A stretch of DNA of 64,000 nucleotides from Methylohalomonas sp034521715 (GCA_034521715.1 JAXHLY010000003.1:186001-250000), one strand, 5' to 3'. Positions 29,392 to 38,028 are shown, numbered from the stretch's first letter. Numbers and translations are program-made. Notes: a model not told the origin generated them from the letters alone.

Positions 29392-30243
29392 CTATTCTTC
29401 CTGCAAGGGCATCATGAGCACCGGGCGCCGCGCGATTTCGCAGACCCTGGCCGCCGTGCTGCCGATGATCTTGTCCGCAACCCAGTTCCGGCCGTGCTTG
29501 CCGACAATGATCAACGAGTAGCCCTCCTGGCCGGTGCGCGCGATGACCTCGGCGGGGTCGCCCTGCTCGATCCGCGAACCGGTACTGGCATCGGCGCCGC
29601 CGTCCTTGATGCGCCGGACAAGATCCTCGTGCCTGCTTTGGGCCGCCTGTCGCTCGTCGTCGCCGGCATCCGCGGCAAGCACCGTGAGGCAGTCGATATG
29701 TCCGGCTTTGCCTGCCAGTCGCACGGCCGCGTCTTCCGCCGACCTGGACTGCGCGGACAGGTCGGTGGCCAGCAGAATGCGCTCCAGCGCGCGAGTGCAG
29801 ATTGCGGCACATGTCTCGCCGTCCCCTGTTTGCGTCGGCTCGAGCGACTCGACCAGGACCGGCAGCTCCGACTTGCGGATAAGCTCCCTGGCGACGCTGC
29901 CGAGGAATATCTCCTCGAGAAAGCTGTTGCTGCGGGAGCCGACGACGAGCAGATCGGCCTCCTCCGCCCGGGCCAGCGCCAGCAGCTCGTCGGCCGGGAC
30001 GCCACTGTCGGTGATCGAGGTGGTCACCGACAGTCCCGCTGAACGAAGCGGAGCGGCACGCTCCTCCAGCCATGACCGACATTCCTCCTCGTGTCCATAC
30101 TCCGCACCCTGCACGTATCCTACCCGGATCACGTGCGCGAGGATCATGGATTCGATGCCCCAGCGCGCCAGATCGGGCAGGCAGGATAGAAGCGACATTT
30201 CGGCCGGAGACGGGTCGACGCCGACCAGGGCTTTTTTGAACAT
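29392..30243 (-). CDS. tandem universal stress protein (UspA x2)
   Basis: A 283-residue protein with two Usp domains in a row. The first starts KKALVGVDPSPAEMSLL and has a weak ATP loop (VVGSRSNSFLEEIFLGSVA). The second starts RILLATDLSAQSRSAE and has the full GKHGRNWVADKIIGSTA ATP-binding loop (G-x2-G-x9-GST). Its ribosome site (AGGAGATTAAG) overlaps the end of the arsC-VOC gene, so it is the last gene of the arsenic operon. Usp proteins occur beside stress and metal loci; no specific role in arsenic resistance is established. Confidence 0.88.
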   Translation of the reverse strand: MFKKALVGVDPSPAEMSLLSCLPDLARWGIESMILAHVIRVGYVQGAEYGHEEECRSWLEERAAPLRSAGLSVTTSITDSGVPADELLALARAEEADLLVVGSRSNSFLEEIFLGSVARELIRKSELPVLVESLEPTQTGDGETCAAICTRALERILLATDLSAQSRSAEDAAVRLAGKAGHIDCLTVLAADAGDDERQAAQSRHEDLVRRIKDGGADASTGSRIEQGDPAEVIARTGQEGYSLIIVGKHGRNWVADKIIGSTAARVCEIARRPVLMMPLQEE

Positions 30244-30244
30244 C

Positions 30245-31123
30245 TTAATCTCCTCTGTTTGCTGGTTCCGTTCCGGCAACCAGGTATGCAGGCATCTCGT
30301 CCGCCGGCCTGGCGGCGAGCTCTTCAACAGTCAATCGTGCATAGATTTCGATCAAGTTACCGTCGGGGTCGCTGAGCCATAGCTCATGCAGCGGCGTCCC
30401 TTTCCAGGTGGTCCGCGGCGGCTTCTCGACGCGCGCGCCGAAAGCGACGGAACGGTGGTAGGCGTCGATGACCGCATCCCGGCCGCCCACGCCGATGCCG
30501 AGATGGTAGAGCGTATCGTGGTGGAGCGCCTTGCCATCCGACACCAGCAAGACGAAGTTGAGCTTGAGGTCCGGTCGGATGAAAGTGGCATAGCGGTGCG
30601 TCCAGTCCTTGGGCCAGGTGCCGAGCAGCCAGGCATAGAACCGTACGCTGTCGGGCAGGCTGCCCACGCGGATGCTGCCATGGAATTCGTCGGACGGCGG
30701 CCCTTCGGGCACATCAAGGAGCCCTCGCAGAACATCGATACGGGCCTTGATTTGCTCGCGCGCCCTGCGGAATCGCGTTCGCATTTCGTCCGGCGCCAGC
30801 GAGGGATCAGTTGACGCCGGGTCGGCGATCGGCCAATGCAACCGTCGCACGCCACCCGGAAGGACCGGACAGATCTCTTCAGCACAGAGCGTGACGACGA
30901 GATCAATCCCGGTGACATCGACGTCATCGACCGGTTTCGACTGCTGGTCCGATATATCAATGCCAATTTCGGCCATTGCTTCGATGGCGTAAGGGTTGAT
31001 ACGCGCGGGCTCCGACCCGGCGCTCATGACCTCGACGCCAGTGCCCAGGATGCGGCGGGCGAGCCCTTCCGCCATTTGGCTGCGGGCCGAGTTGGCGACG
31101 CAAAGAAAAAGCACACGTTTCAT
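30245..31123 (-). CDS. ArsC (LMW phosphatase)-VOC/glyoxalase fusion
   Basis: 292 residues. The N-terminal half (about 1-140) is an ArsC-like low-molecular-weight phosphatase with P-loop CVANSARSQMAEG and VTLCAEEICPVLPGG; the P-loop second cysteine of true ArsC (NSCR) is Ala here. The C-terminal half (about 150-280) is a vicinal-oxygen-chelate domain with metal-ligand candidates His in LYHLGIGV, His in TPLHELWLSDPDG and Glu in NLIEIYARL. It resembles the fold of ArsI carbon-arsenic lyase but lacks its vicinal cysteines. It lies between acr3 and usp in the arsenic operon. It may reduce or detoxify an arsenical; the activity is unknown. Confidence 0.8.
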   Translation of the reverse strand: MKRVLFLCVANSARSQMAEGLARRILGTGVEVMSAGSEPARINPYAIEAMAEIGIDISDQQSKPVDDVDVTGIDLVVTLCAEEICPVLPGGVRRLHWPIADPASTDPSLAPDEMRTRFRRAREQIKARIDVLRGLLDVPEGPPSDEFHGSIRVGSLPDSVRFYAWLLGTWPKDWTHRYATFIRPDLKLNFVLLVSDGKALHHDTLYHLGIGVGGRDAVIDAYHRSVAFGARVEKPPRTTWKGTPLHELWLSDPDGNLIEIYARLTVEELAARPADEMPAYLVAGTEPANRGD

Positions 31124-31134
31124 GACTGGACCAT

Positions 31135-32199
31135 TCAATCGGCGTGTCGCAGAACCTTGCTGTGGCGCTGCACGGCCGCTCCGCGCTCATACCAGGGTTT
31201 GGTCGCATTCACGATTTTCACGACCGACAGCATTACCGGAACCTCGATCAGCACGCCCACCACGGTCGCCAGCGCCGCGCCCGATGAAAAGCCGAACAGG
31301 CTGATGGCCGCCGCCACCGCAAGCTCGAAGAAGTTGCTGGCGCCGATCAGCGCCGAGGGCGCGGCGACGCAGTGCGCCTCGCCGGTGACGCGGTTAAGCA
31401 GATAGGCGAGGCCGGAGTTGAAATACACCTGGATCAGAATCGGGACGGCCAGCAGCACGATGATCAGCGGCTGGGCGATGATCTGCTCCCCCTGAAAGCC
31501 GAACAGCAGCACCAGGGTAATCAGCAAGGCGCCGAGGGATATCGGCTGCAGCGTCCCGAGCAGGCGCTCGAGCGCCCGTGAGCCGCCATAGGCGAGCAGG
31601 CGCGTGCGAACGACCTGCGCAATAATCACCGGGATGACTATGTAAAGACCGACCGACAGCAGCAGCGTGCCCCAGGGCACCGTGATGGCCGAAATGCCGA
31701 GCAGCAGCCCCACGACCGGCGCGAAGGCAACCACCATGATGGCGTCGTTGAGCGCAACCTGGGTCAGCGTAAAATGCGGCTCACCGTCCGACAGATTGCT
31801 CCACACGAACACCATTGCCGTGCACGGAGCGGCGGCAAGGATGATCAGGCCGGCGATATAGCTGTTGATCTGCTCCGCCGGCAGATACGGCGCGAAAAGA
31901 TACCCGATGAACAGCCAGGCGAGCGCCGCCATCGAGAAGGGCTTGACCCCCCAATTGATAAACAGGGTCACCCCGACGCCGCGCCAGTGCTCGCGCACCT
32001 TGCCGAGGGCGCCGAAATCTATCTTCAGCAGCATCGGAATGATCATGAGCCAGATCAGCACCGCCACGGGCAGGTTGACATTTGCGGCTTCCATGCCGCC
32101 GATGGCCTGGAATACGCCGGGGAAAAACTGGCCCAGCACGATGCCGGCCACGATGCACAGGGCGACCCAGAGGGTCAGGAAACGTTCAAAGAGCGACAT
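31135..32199 (-). CDS. acr3: arsenite efflux transporter ACR3
   Basis: A 354-residue inner-membrane As(III) exporter of the ACR3 family with about ten helices. Family landmarks are IPMLLKIDFGALGKVREHW, INWGVKPFSMAALAWLF, and AAAPCTAMVFVWSNLSDGEPHFTL with the conserved essential cysteine, then SALIGASNFFELAVAAAI. Intact. The start overlaps the end of arsA by 14 bases, indicating coupling of the exporter with its ATPase. Confidence 0.95.
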   Translation of the reverse strand: MSLFERFLTLWVALCIVAGIVLGQFFPGVFQAIGGMEAANVNLPVAVLIWLMIIPMLLKIDFGALGKVREHWRGVGVTLFINWGVKPFSMAALAWLFIGYLFAPYLPAEQINSYIAGLIILAAAPCTAMVFVWSNLSDGEPHFTLTQVALNDAIMVVAFAPVVGLLLGISAITVPWGTLLLSVGLYIVIPVIIAQVVRTRLLAYGGSRALERLLGTLQPISLGALLITLVLLFGFQGEQIIAQPLIIVLLAVPILIQVYFNSGLAYLLNRVTGEAHCVAAPSALIGASNFFELAVAAAISLFGFSSGAALATVVGVLIEVPVMLSVVKIVNATKPWYERGAAVQRHSKVLRHAD

Positions 32200-34002
32200 G
32201 GCGTGTATTTTCCTCCCGGGGCCCGGTTTCTGTCTGATCTGTTGGGGACGCGCAGAGCGCCTTCAGTCTTTCGGCGCCGACCGGCTCTTCGGCCTGCATC
32301 GGCACGACGGCGTATCGCGCCGACAACCCGTCGCGCACCTTGGCGATCGACTCGGTTTCCGAAGCCGCCCGCCGGCGCAGAAGCGGGTGCCCGGTCCGTG
32401 CCGCGGCAAGACTCGCATTGATGATCCAAGCCCAGGGCTCGATGTCGGCGCGGCGCAGATCCTCCTGCAGATGCGTCGCCTCCAGCACGGGCGTTGTCTC
32501 CGGCAGCGTGACAATGAAGATTTTGGTCTGCTCCGGGTCCTGCAGACGCATCATCGGCGTGACCATGCGGACCTGCGAATCCGGTGCCGCATGCCGAACG
32601 ATGTCGCGGTGGTAAGACCCGGTGGCGTCGAGCAGGAGCAGCGTATGGCCCGTCGGCGCGGTGTCCATCACCACGAAACGGCGGTTGCTTTCGCGAATGA
32701 CTCGCGAGAACGCCTGGAAGACCGCGATCTCTTCGGTGCAGGGCGAACGCAGATCCTCTTCGAGCATGGCGCGACCCTGGTCATCCAGATTCCTGTCCCT
32801 TGGTCTCGAGCACATGCTCGCGATAACGAGCCGTCGCCTCGGCGGGATCGATGCGGCTCACGGTGAGGCCTGGCACCTCGCCGCCGAGCGTCTCGACCAG
32901 ATGCGCGGCCGGATCCGTCGTGGTCAGCAGCACCTCGTGTCCCCGGGCCGCGAGCTCGGCCGCGACGGCCGCAGCCATCGTCGTCTTGCCGACGCCGCCC
33001 TTGCCCATGAACATCAAAAGACCCTTGCCGGGCTGCTCGATATCGTCGACCAGCGAACCCAGATTCGGCAGGTCGTCACGCGGCGCCGATTCAGTGTTGG
33101 TGGACGCTTCGTTCATCCGGTCGGGCGCGCCCGTGGCAAACCGGCGCAGCGCATCGATGCCGACGAGATTGTCCGATCGCAGCGCAAATGTTTCGCGTGG
33201 CAGGCCCGTGAGCTGCGCGTCCATCGCGGCAAGCGCCGCCCGGTCCCGCTCGGCCAGGGCCGCGGCGAGCGGGTCGCCGCCGACCTCGTCCGGCATCACC
33301 CCGTTGACGGCGAGCTGCTGATTTCGAATGCCGATTGCCGCCAGCTCGCGCGATGTTCGAGCCGCTTCGGCCAGGGCCGATTGCCGTGGTCGAGCGACCA
33401 GTAGCAACCTCGTGACCCCGCCGTCAGACAGTTGCGCCACGGCGGCCGCGTAACGCTCACGCTGCTTCTCGAGCCCGGCGAGGGGGCCGAGACAGGATGC
33501 GTCGCCCTTGCCCGCCTCGAGGAATCCCGACCAGGCGCCCGGCAGTTGAAGCATGCGAATGGTGTGGCCGGTCGGCGCCGTGTCGAACACCACGTGGCGG
33601 TAACGGCCAATCAGGTCATCGTCGGTTAACAGCGCAGTGAACTCGTCAAACGCGGCGATCTCCGTCGTGCAGGCGCCCGAAAGCTGCTCCTCGATGCCCT
33701 TGAGCGCCTTTTCCGGTAGGACGTCGCGCATGGGGCCGACGATGCGGTCGCGGTACTGCGCGGCTGCCTCCTCCGGATCGATCTCGATGGCATCGAGGCC
33801 GGCGACCTGCGAGAATTGGCGTGAGGCGGTTGCCGATCTCGGTCTCGAACACCTGACCGACGTTGGAGGCTGGATCGGTACTGACGAGCAATACTCTGTC
33901 GCCTTTATCGGCAAGGTCCAGCGCAGTGGCACAGGCCAGCGATGTCTTGCCGACTCCGCCCTTGCCGGTGAAGAAAACGAACTTGGGAAGATCTTTGAAC
34001 AT
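32186..34002 (-). CDS. arsA: arsenite-transporting ATPase ArsA, frameshifted
   Basis: About 605 residues when frames are joined, the usual two-half length. Half A1 has FFTGKGGVGKTSLACA and half A2 has FMGKGGVGKTTMAAAVAA, each with the DTAPTGHT signature (VVFDTAPTGHTIRML and VVMDTAPTGHTLLLL). The ATPase energises arsenite export through the membrane partner, here ACR3. Frame breaks lie near 33820 and 32790. The conserved arsenite-binding cysteine region of A1 (GACTTEIAAFDEF) is present. Start MFKDLPKFVFF. Confidence 0.93.
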
Positions 34003-34037
34003 AATTGTAAAAGTCCTTACGATGCTGAAACCGTAGC

Positions 34038-34310
34038 TCAGCAGCACTCTGTTGATGTGTTTTCCGGCTTGGCCTCGTCGCCGCCGCAGCAGGATCCGGT
34101 TGCCGGCTTCGGCTCGTGCGCGCCAATCGTTCGATCGGCGAGCCCGACGATGTTTTTGGCGGAAGCCGCCTTGACTGCCTCGCCGATGCGGACAGCTTCG
34201 CGCATCGCCTCGACCGAGACCCCCAGTTTCCGGGCTTTGTCATAATGAAACTCGAAGCAAGGCTCGCAGCTCGCGCCGATGGCAGCACCAAGCGCAACGA
34301 GCTCCCTCAT
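34038..34310 (-). CDS. carboxymuconolactone-decarboxylase/AhpD-like protein with Cys-rich tail
   Basis: 90 residues. The CMD/AhpD-like core has the redox motif CEPCFEFHYDKARKLG (CxxC-x3-His) and IGEAVKAASAKNIVG. A C-terminal tail GSCCGGDEAKPENTSTECC adds four cysteines in two CC pairs, a plausible As(III)-binding sequence. Such proteins appear in ars operons between arsD and arsA, where a thiol redox or arsenic-buffering role is suspected but, to my knowledge, not proven. 35 bp before arsA, 9 bp after arsD. Confidence 0.75.
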   Translation of the reverse strand: MRELVALGAAIGASCEPCFEFHYDKARKLGVSVEAMREAVRIGEAVKAASAKNIVGLADRTIGAHEPKPATGSCCGGDEAKPENTSTECC

Positions 34311-34319
34311 GCCGCTCGG

Positions 34320-34649
34320 TCATTTCGGCAGTTGTCCGAGCGTTGCCTCGACACCCGCCATGGCCGCGAGCTCGTCACGAGGCGGGTAACGTCCGCTGGC
34401 GACGAGCGCTTCGCCAATCAGGATTACTGGCAACTCGTCGCTGCCCGAGCGGTCCAGGACCTCCTTGACGGCGGCGTTCTTGACGAAGCGATCCGGCTCA
34501 TGCGCCAGATTGATGCGCTCGACTGTTACCCCCTGGGACTTGAGCCAGTCGAGGTCGCCGGCGAACTGTGCCAGCCTTGAGTCGACCTCGGGGCCGCAAA
34601 CGCCGGTCGAACAACACATTGGCGGATCGTAAACCGTGACAGTGGTCAT
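34320..34649 (-). CDS. arsD: arsenic metallochaperone ArsD
   Basis: A 109-residue chaperone that hands As(III) to ArsA and weakly represses the operon. It has the conserved start VTVYDPPMCCSTGVCGPEVD containing the Cys12-Cys13-Cys18 arsenite site, and FVKNAAVKEVLDRSGSDELPVILIGE. It lacks the extra C-terminal cysteine pairs of some ArsD proteins. Intact, just downstream of arsR. Confidence 0.95.
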   Translation of the reverse strand: MTTVTVYDPPMCCSTGVCGPEVDSRLAQFAGDLDWLKSQGVTVERINLAHEPDRFVKNAAVKEVLDRSGSDELPVILIGEALVASGRYPPRDELAAMAGVEATLGQLPK

Positions 34650-34663
34650 GACAGTGCTCCTGA

Positions 34664-35069
34664 TCAATGAGAGGTTTTCATGGGTTTGCGGTTCGCCGGC
34701 GGGCAGCAGATGGAACCGCCAAGCTTGCTGTGGCTGTCCTGCTCGAACACCGCGTTCAACATCCCGGCCAAGGGGGCCAGGCTGTCCGGATTGAGTGAAT
34801 AGCAGATGCGCGGGCGCTCGATTTCGCCCGTGATAATCCCTGCCGCCTTGAGAATGCGCAGATGCTCGGAGACCGTGGATTGCGGCAAGCCCCACCTCAT
34901 CCACGATATCGCAACCGATGCAGGATTGCTTCTCCAGCAACAGCTGCACGATGTAAATGCGCGCAGGATGGCCAAGCGCCTTGGCAATCGAAGCAACGAC
35001 TTCGGGCGACGCCGGCTTACCGGCTGACAAATACGCGGGCGTGGCTCGTTTTTTTTCAACCGCAGGCAT
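34664..35069 (-). CDS. arsR: ArsR-family arsenic-responsive repressor 2, frameshifted
   Basis: About 134 residues. The N-terminus MPAVEKKRATPAYL and SIAKALGHPARIYIVQLLLEKQSCIGCDIVDEVGL are in one frame; a one-base indel near 34884 shifts the rest, QSTVSEHLRILKAAGIITGEIERPRICYSLN. The CIGCD pair in the recognition region resembles the CxxC arsenite site of classical ArsR. First gene of the minus-strand arsenic operon, with a palindromic operator 21 bp upstream. Confidence 0.88.
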
Positions 35070-35089
35070 CAATAATCCTTAATTATCGT

Positions 35090-35109
35090 ATATCGTCGAT
35101 TAACGATAT
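35090..35109. promoter_or_regulatory. candidate ArsR operator ATATCGT-N6-ACGATAT
   Basis: Perfect 7-bp inverted repeat with a 6-base spacer in an AT-rich stretch directly before arsR, in strong contrast to the GC-rich genes around it. It has the same geometry as the palindrome before the first arsR at 28355, but a different sequence, so the two regulators may have separate sites. Confidence 0.65.
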
Positions 35110-35699
35110 ATAATATAAGCAAGATGCAGGATATGCAAGGGAAATCTCCCTATTTACCTGTTATTGGGCGCGGGCACATCTAATCCCGCAGGCCATCTCG
35201 TAGCAAGCTGCCCTTTCGCAACCGCCACTACCTCACCCTTGCCGAGTGCCAACCACGATCAGCCCGTGTACGGCGCATCCAGGTTCCCGATGCAATTTTC
35301 ACGGCGTGTTTCCCCTTTTATGCCTGCTGTTCGGGTGTAACAGCTGTCTACGAGAACACGTAACCCCAGCCGAACACCGGCGCCGGACCACAAAGCGAAG
35401 ACCTTCGCTCAGCGGGCCGCGGCCCCGTTCGTGTCCCAACCGGGGACGGAGGCCAAAATTCTGACTGATAGCTACTTGCAGGCCGATCGGGCGTGAATCC
35501 ACTCCTGACCAACACCGCTTGGCGCCGCCAAGATCAAGCCTGCAAGTACCCGTCAGGGGTGTCGGTTATCATGCCTATCCCTGAGCGGGAAAAGGGCAGC
35601 GGCACCAGAAAATGGAAGCGGAGTACGGCGCGATGAGCCGGGAGGAGGCCTGCAAGATCCCCTGTATCCCGCCGGACAGGCTGGCCGGGGTCCCCGCTG
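35110..35699. other. 590-bp region without a supported gene
   Basis: Short open frames on both strands have no recognisable protein features. I see no repeat, tRNA or clear terminator. It may hold the end of a decayed gene at the edge of the arsenic island. Confidence 0.45.
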
Positions 35700-36425
35700 T
35701 CAGGCGTTGACCTTGTGCAAATAGGGCAGCAGGTGCTCGGCTTCCTTCTTGACCACGGCGTAACACTCACAGCAAAGCTTTTCCAGATAGGGCCGGTCCA
35801 GCACCGTGATATGACCACGGTTGTAATTGATAGCGCCGAGTCTCTGTAGCTTGCCGGCCGCCTGGGTCACGCCTTCGCGGCGCACGCCCAGCATGTTGGC
35901 AATCAGTTCCTGGGTCATGGTTAACTGATTGCCCGGTAACCGGTCAAGCGACAGCAGCAGCCAGCGGCACAGCTGCTGGTCAATCGAATGATGCCGATTG
36001 CAGACCGCGGTCTGGGCCATTTGCGTGATCAGCGATTGCGTGTAACGCAGGAGCAAACCCATCATTTCGCCGTGGCGATTGAACTCGTCCTTGATCCATT
36101 GTCCCGGCAGCCGAAAGGCGCTACCGGCGCTTTGCACGATGGCGCGGCTGGTGGTGCTCTCGCCGCCCATGAACAGGGCGACACCGACAACCCCCTCATT
36201 GCCAACCACCGAGATTTCCGCCGACGAGCCATCCTCCATGACATAGAGCAGGGAGATAATCGAGTCGGTGGGGAAATACACATGCCGCAAGGTATCGCCG
36301 GATTCATACAGGACCTTGCCGAGCGGCAAGGGCACGAGTTCGAGATGTGGCAAAACACGCTGGCGCACCTCATCCGACAAGGCGGCCAGCAGGTGGTTTT
36401 GGTGTAGAGCGGCGTTCTTTGGCAT
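35700..36425 (-). CDS. Crp/Fnr-family transcription regulator
   Basis: 241 residues from MPKNAALHQNHLLAAL. An N-terminal cyclic-nucleotide-binding-like fold (VLYESGDTLRHVYFPTDSIISLLYVMEDG, EGVVGVALFMGGES) is followed by a C-terminal helix-turn-helix (LTMTQELIANMLGVRREGVTQAAGKLQRLG). It lacks the cysteine set of Fnr and the Arg-Ser-Ala cAMP signature of CRP, so the signal is unknown. It is divergent from a small-membrane-protein/OmpA cluster, and two palindromes lie between them. Intact. Confidence 0.88.
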   Translation of the reverse strand: MPKNAALHQNHLLAALSDEVRQRVLPHLELVPLPLGKVLYESGDTLRHVYFPTDSIISLLYVMEDGSSAEISVVGNEGVVGVALFMGGESTTSRAIVQSAGSAFRLPGQWIKDEFNRHGEMMGLLLRYTQSLITQMAQTAVCNRHHSIDQQLCRWLLLSLDRLPGNQLTMTQELIANMLGVRREGVTQAAGKLQRLGAINYNRGHITVLDRPYLEKLCCECYAVVKKEAEHLLPYLHKVNA

Positions 36426-36493
36426 ACAGTTTTCCCGGGAGGCAGGCGATATTTCTGCCCCATATAGATTATAGCAAGAGCCCATGCCCGGTG

Positions 36494-36509
36494 TGTACGC
36501 TGTCGTACA
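36494..36509. promoter_or_regulatory. palindrome TGTACG-CTGT-CGTACA (site 1)
   Basis: Perfect 6-bp arms, 69 bp before the Crp/Fnr start. Probable operator of the adjacent regulator; same pattern as 36589 and 26170. Confidence 0.6.
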
Positions 36510-36588
36510 TATTGAGGGTGCCTCCGGCATCGTGCGCCTCTCCGTGCGGACGGCCAGGCGCCAGCAAGGCAGGAATCAATTCACCCTG

Positions 36589-36604
36589 TGTGTGCTGACG
36601 TACA
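36589..36604. promoter_or_regulatory. palindrome TGTGTG-CTGA-CGTACA (site 2, imperfect)
   Basis: One mismatched arm position relative to site 1. It lies 73 bp before the first gene of the plus-strand cluster. Sites 1 and 2 are 95 bp apart, about nine helical turns. Confidence 0.5.
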
Positions 36605-36676
36605 GACCCGATCGGACGCTGCGTTCAATCTGTCCCCATACGAATTGGGCTTGGTCAGCAATAGGAGATTGGAGCA

Positions 36677-36823
36677 GTGCTGGAAACTATCGTCGTCATT
36701 TTATTGGTACTGTGGGCATTGGGACTGGTTTCATCCTATTCCATGGGCGGGCTGATTCACATTCTCCTGGTCATTGCGATCATCGTGATAGTGATCAGGG
36801 TCATCCAGGGTAGACGGTTATGA
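36677..36823 (+). CDS. Lmo0937-type small membrane protein
   Basis: 48 residues, too short for most gene callers: GTG start, then LETIVVILLVLWALGLVSSYSMGGLIHILLVIAIIVIVIRVIQGRRL. Two hydrophobic helices around a short Gly/His turn and a basic end match the Lmo0937 family of stress-associated small membrane proteins. Ribosome site ATAGGAGA 9 bases upstream. First gene of the cluster controlled from the region with the two palindromes. Confidence 0.75.
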   Translation: MLETIVVILLVLWALGLVSSYSMGGLIHILLVIAIIVIVIRVIQGRRL

Positions 36824-36886
36824 TTTTTTCTCTCCGCCTTGTCATTGCCTGCTTGCGTTTCAGCTGAGGCCCTAAAGGAAGACAAT

Positions 36887-37105
36887 ATGGGTATTGCAAA
36901 AATAGCAGCAGTGCTACTGATAGTGGCCGGTGCATTGGCGCTCGGCTATGGCGGATTCAGTTATACCCGGGAGACCCATCAGGTGGATCTCGGCGCACTG
37001 CAGATGTCGATTGATGAAGATCGACGCGTCAATATCCCTGTCTGGGCGGGAATAGGGGCTATTGTCATTGGCGGCGTGCTGTTGCTTGTGGGCAGGCAAG
37101 GATGA
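36887..37105 (+). CDS. DUF3185-like small membrane protein
   Basis: 72 residues: MGIAKIAAVLLIVAGALALG, then YGGFSYTRETHQVDLGALQM, and a second helix (IPVWAGIGAIVIGGVLLLVG). The SYTRETHQVDLGPL-type central motif is typical of the DUF3185 family of two-helix inner-membrane proteins of unknown function. Ribosome site AAAGGAA before the ATG. Between the Lmo0937-type gene and OmpA-like gene 2. Confidence 0.8.
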   Translation: MGIAKIAAVLLIVAGALALGYGGFSYTRETHQVDLGALQMSIDEDRRVNIPVWAGIGAIVIGGVLLLVGRQG

Positions 37106-37183
37106 TTGCTGTGCGGCGCCAGCTCACTGGCGATCGGAAATGAAGGATTAAAGATTGATCGATTTAAACTTAGGAGAACGTAG

Positions 37184-37999
37184 GTGAATCAGATAATGCA
37201 GATATTTAAAGCAAGGAAGAACTACTGTTATTCCGGACGTTTTGCAACCGCAATGACAATCCTGTTGTTGCTTGTAGTCGGTACCAGCGCCGGCAGCCGC
37301 GAGGCAATAGCCGATGATGTCGGCTATTGGACCAGTTCTTCCGGCAAGGTCTGGAGGAACGGTTTCGGGGAATGCTGGCGTGGTGGACACTGGACTGCCG
37401 ATATGGCCACAGAAGCCTGTGATCCGGATTTAATGGCACAGTCCGAACCGGCCCCGGAACCCCGGGAGTTAGATTCCGATGGTGATGGCGTGCCGGATAG
37501 CAGGGATTACTGCCCCGGGACACCGTCGGGCGTCAAGGTAGACAGCCGTGGTTGCCCGCTGGATTCCGATGGTGATGGTGTTCCCGATTACAAGGACCGT
37601 TGCGCGAATACACCGCCCAATACTGAGGTTGATGAACATGGTTGCCCGCTGGCCGGCGCCAAGATCTTCACGATTGAGGGTGTTCACTTTGCTTTTGACA
37701 GCGCTGAACTGCGCCCTGAAGCCAGGTCAACCCTGGACGAAGCGGTTCGTGTACTGCGTGATAATCGGGGTGTAACAGTTGCCATCGTTGGTCATACCGA
37801 TAGCACTGGTAGTGATGCCTATAATCAGGACTTGTCCAAGCGCCGAGCCCAGTCGGTTTACGACTATGTGGTATCCCATGGTGTAGACACCAGCCGGCTG
37901 CAGGTTTATGGCCGTGGCGAGAGCGAACCGGTCACTACCAATCAGACCAGGGAAGGGCGCGCCGAAAACCGTCGTGTAGAGTTTGTCGTTGAAGAATAA
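37184..37999 (+). CDS. OmpA-family protein with thrombospondin type 3 repeats (paralogue 2)
   Basis: A 271-residue envelope protein with the same modules in the same order as the gene at 26493: signal peptide (MTILLLLVVGTSAGSREAIA core), tryptophan-rich DDVGYWTSSSGKVW and FGECWRGGHW, type 3 repeats DSDGDGVPDSRDYC and DSDGDGVPDYKDRC, and the OmpA C-domain (VHFAFDSAELRPEA, IVGHTDSTGSDAYNQDLSKRRAQSV). GTG start with TAGGAG 7 bases before; ATG at 37196 is possible. The two proteins are clearly paralogues. Hairpin after the stop. Confidence 0.9.
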   Translation: MNQIMQIFKARKNYCYSGRFATAMTILLLLVVGTSAGSREAIADDVGYWTSSSGKVWRNGFGECWRGGHWTADMATEACDPDLMAQSEPAPEPRELDSDGDGVPDSRDYCPGTPSGVKVDSRGCPLDSDGDGVPDYKDRCANTPPNTEVDEHGCPLAGAKIFTIEGVHFAFDSAELRPEARSTLDEAVRVLRDNRGVTVAIVGHTDSTGSDAYNQDLSKRRAQSVYDYVVSHGVDTSRLQVYGRGESEPVTTNQTREGRAENRRVEFVVEE

Positions 38000-38028
38000 G
38001 CAAACATGACGTAATTCAATACAAAACC

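Noticed and set aside
31774..32421. Long plus-strand frames over acr3/arsA (also 31865-32866)
   Set aside because: Antisense shadows in GC-rich coding sequence; low-complexity His/Arg content and no domain.
35246..35464. 72-residue frame in the 590-bp gap after arsR
   Set aside because: No ribosome site, biased composition and no recognisable motif.
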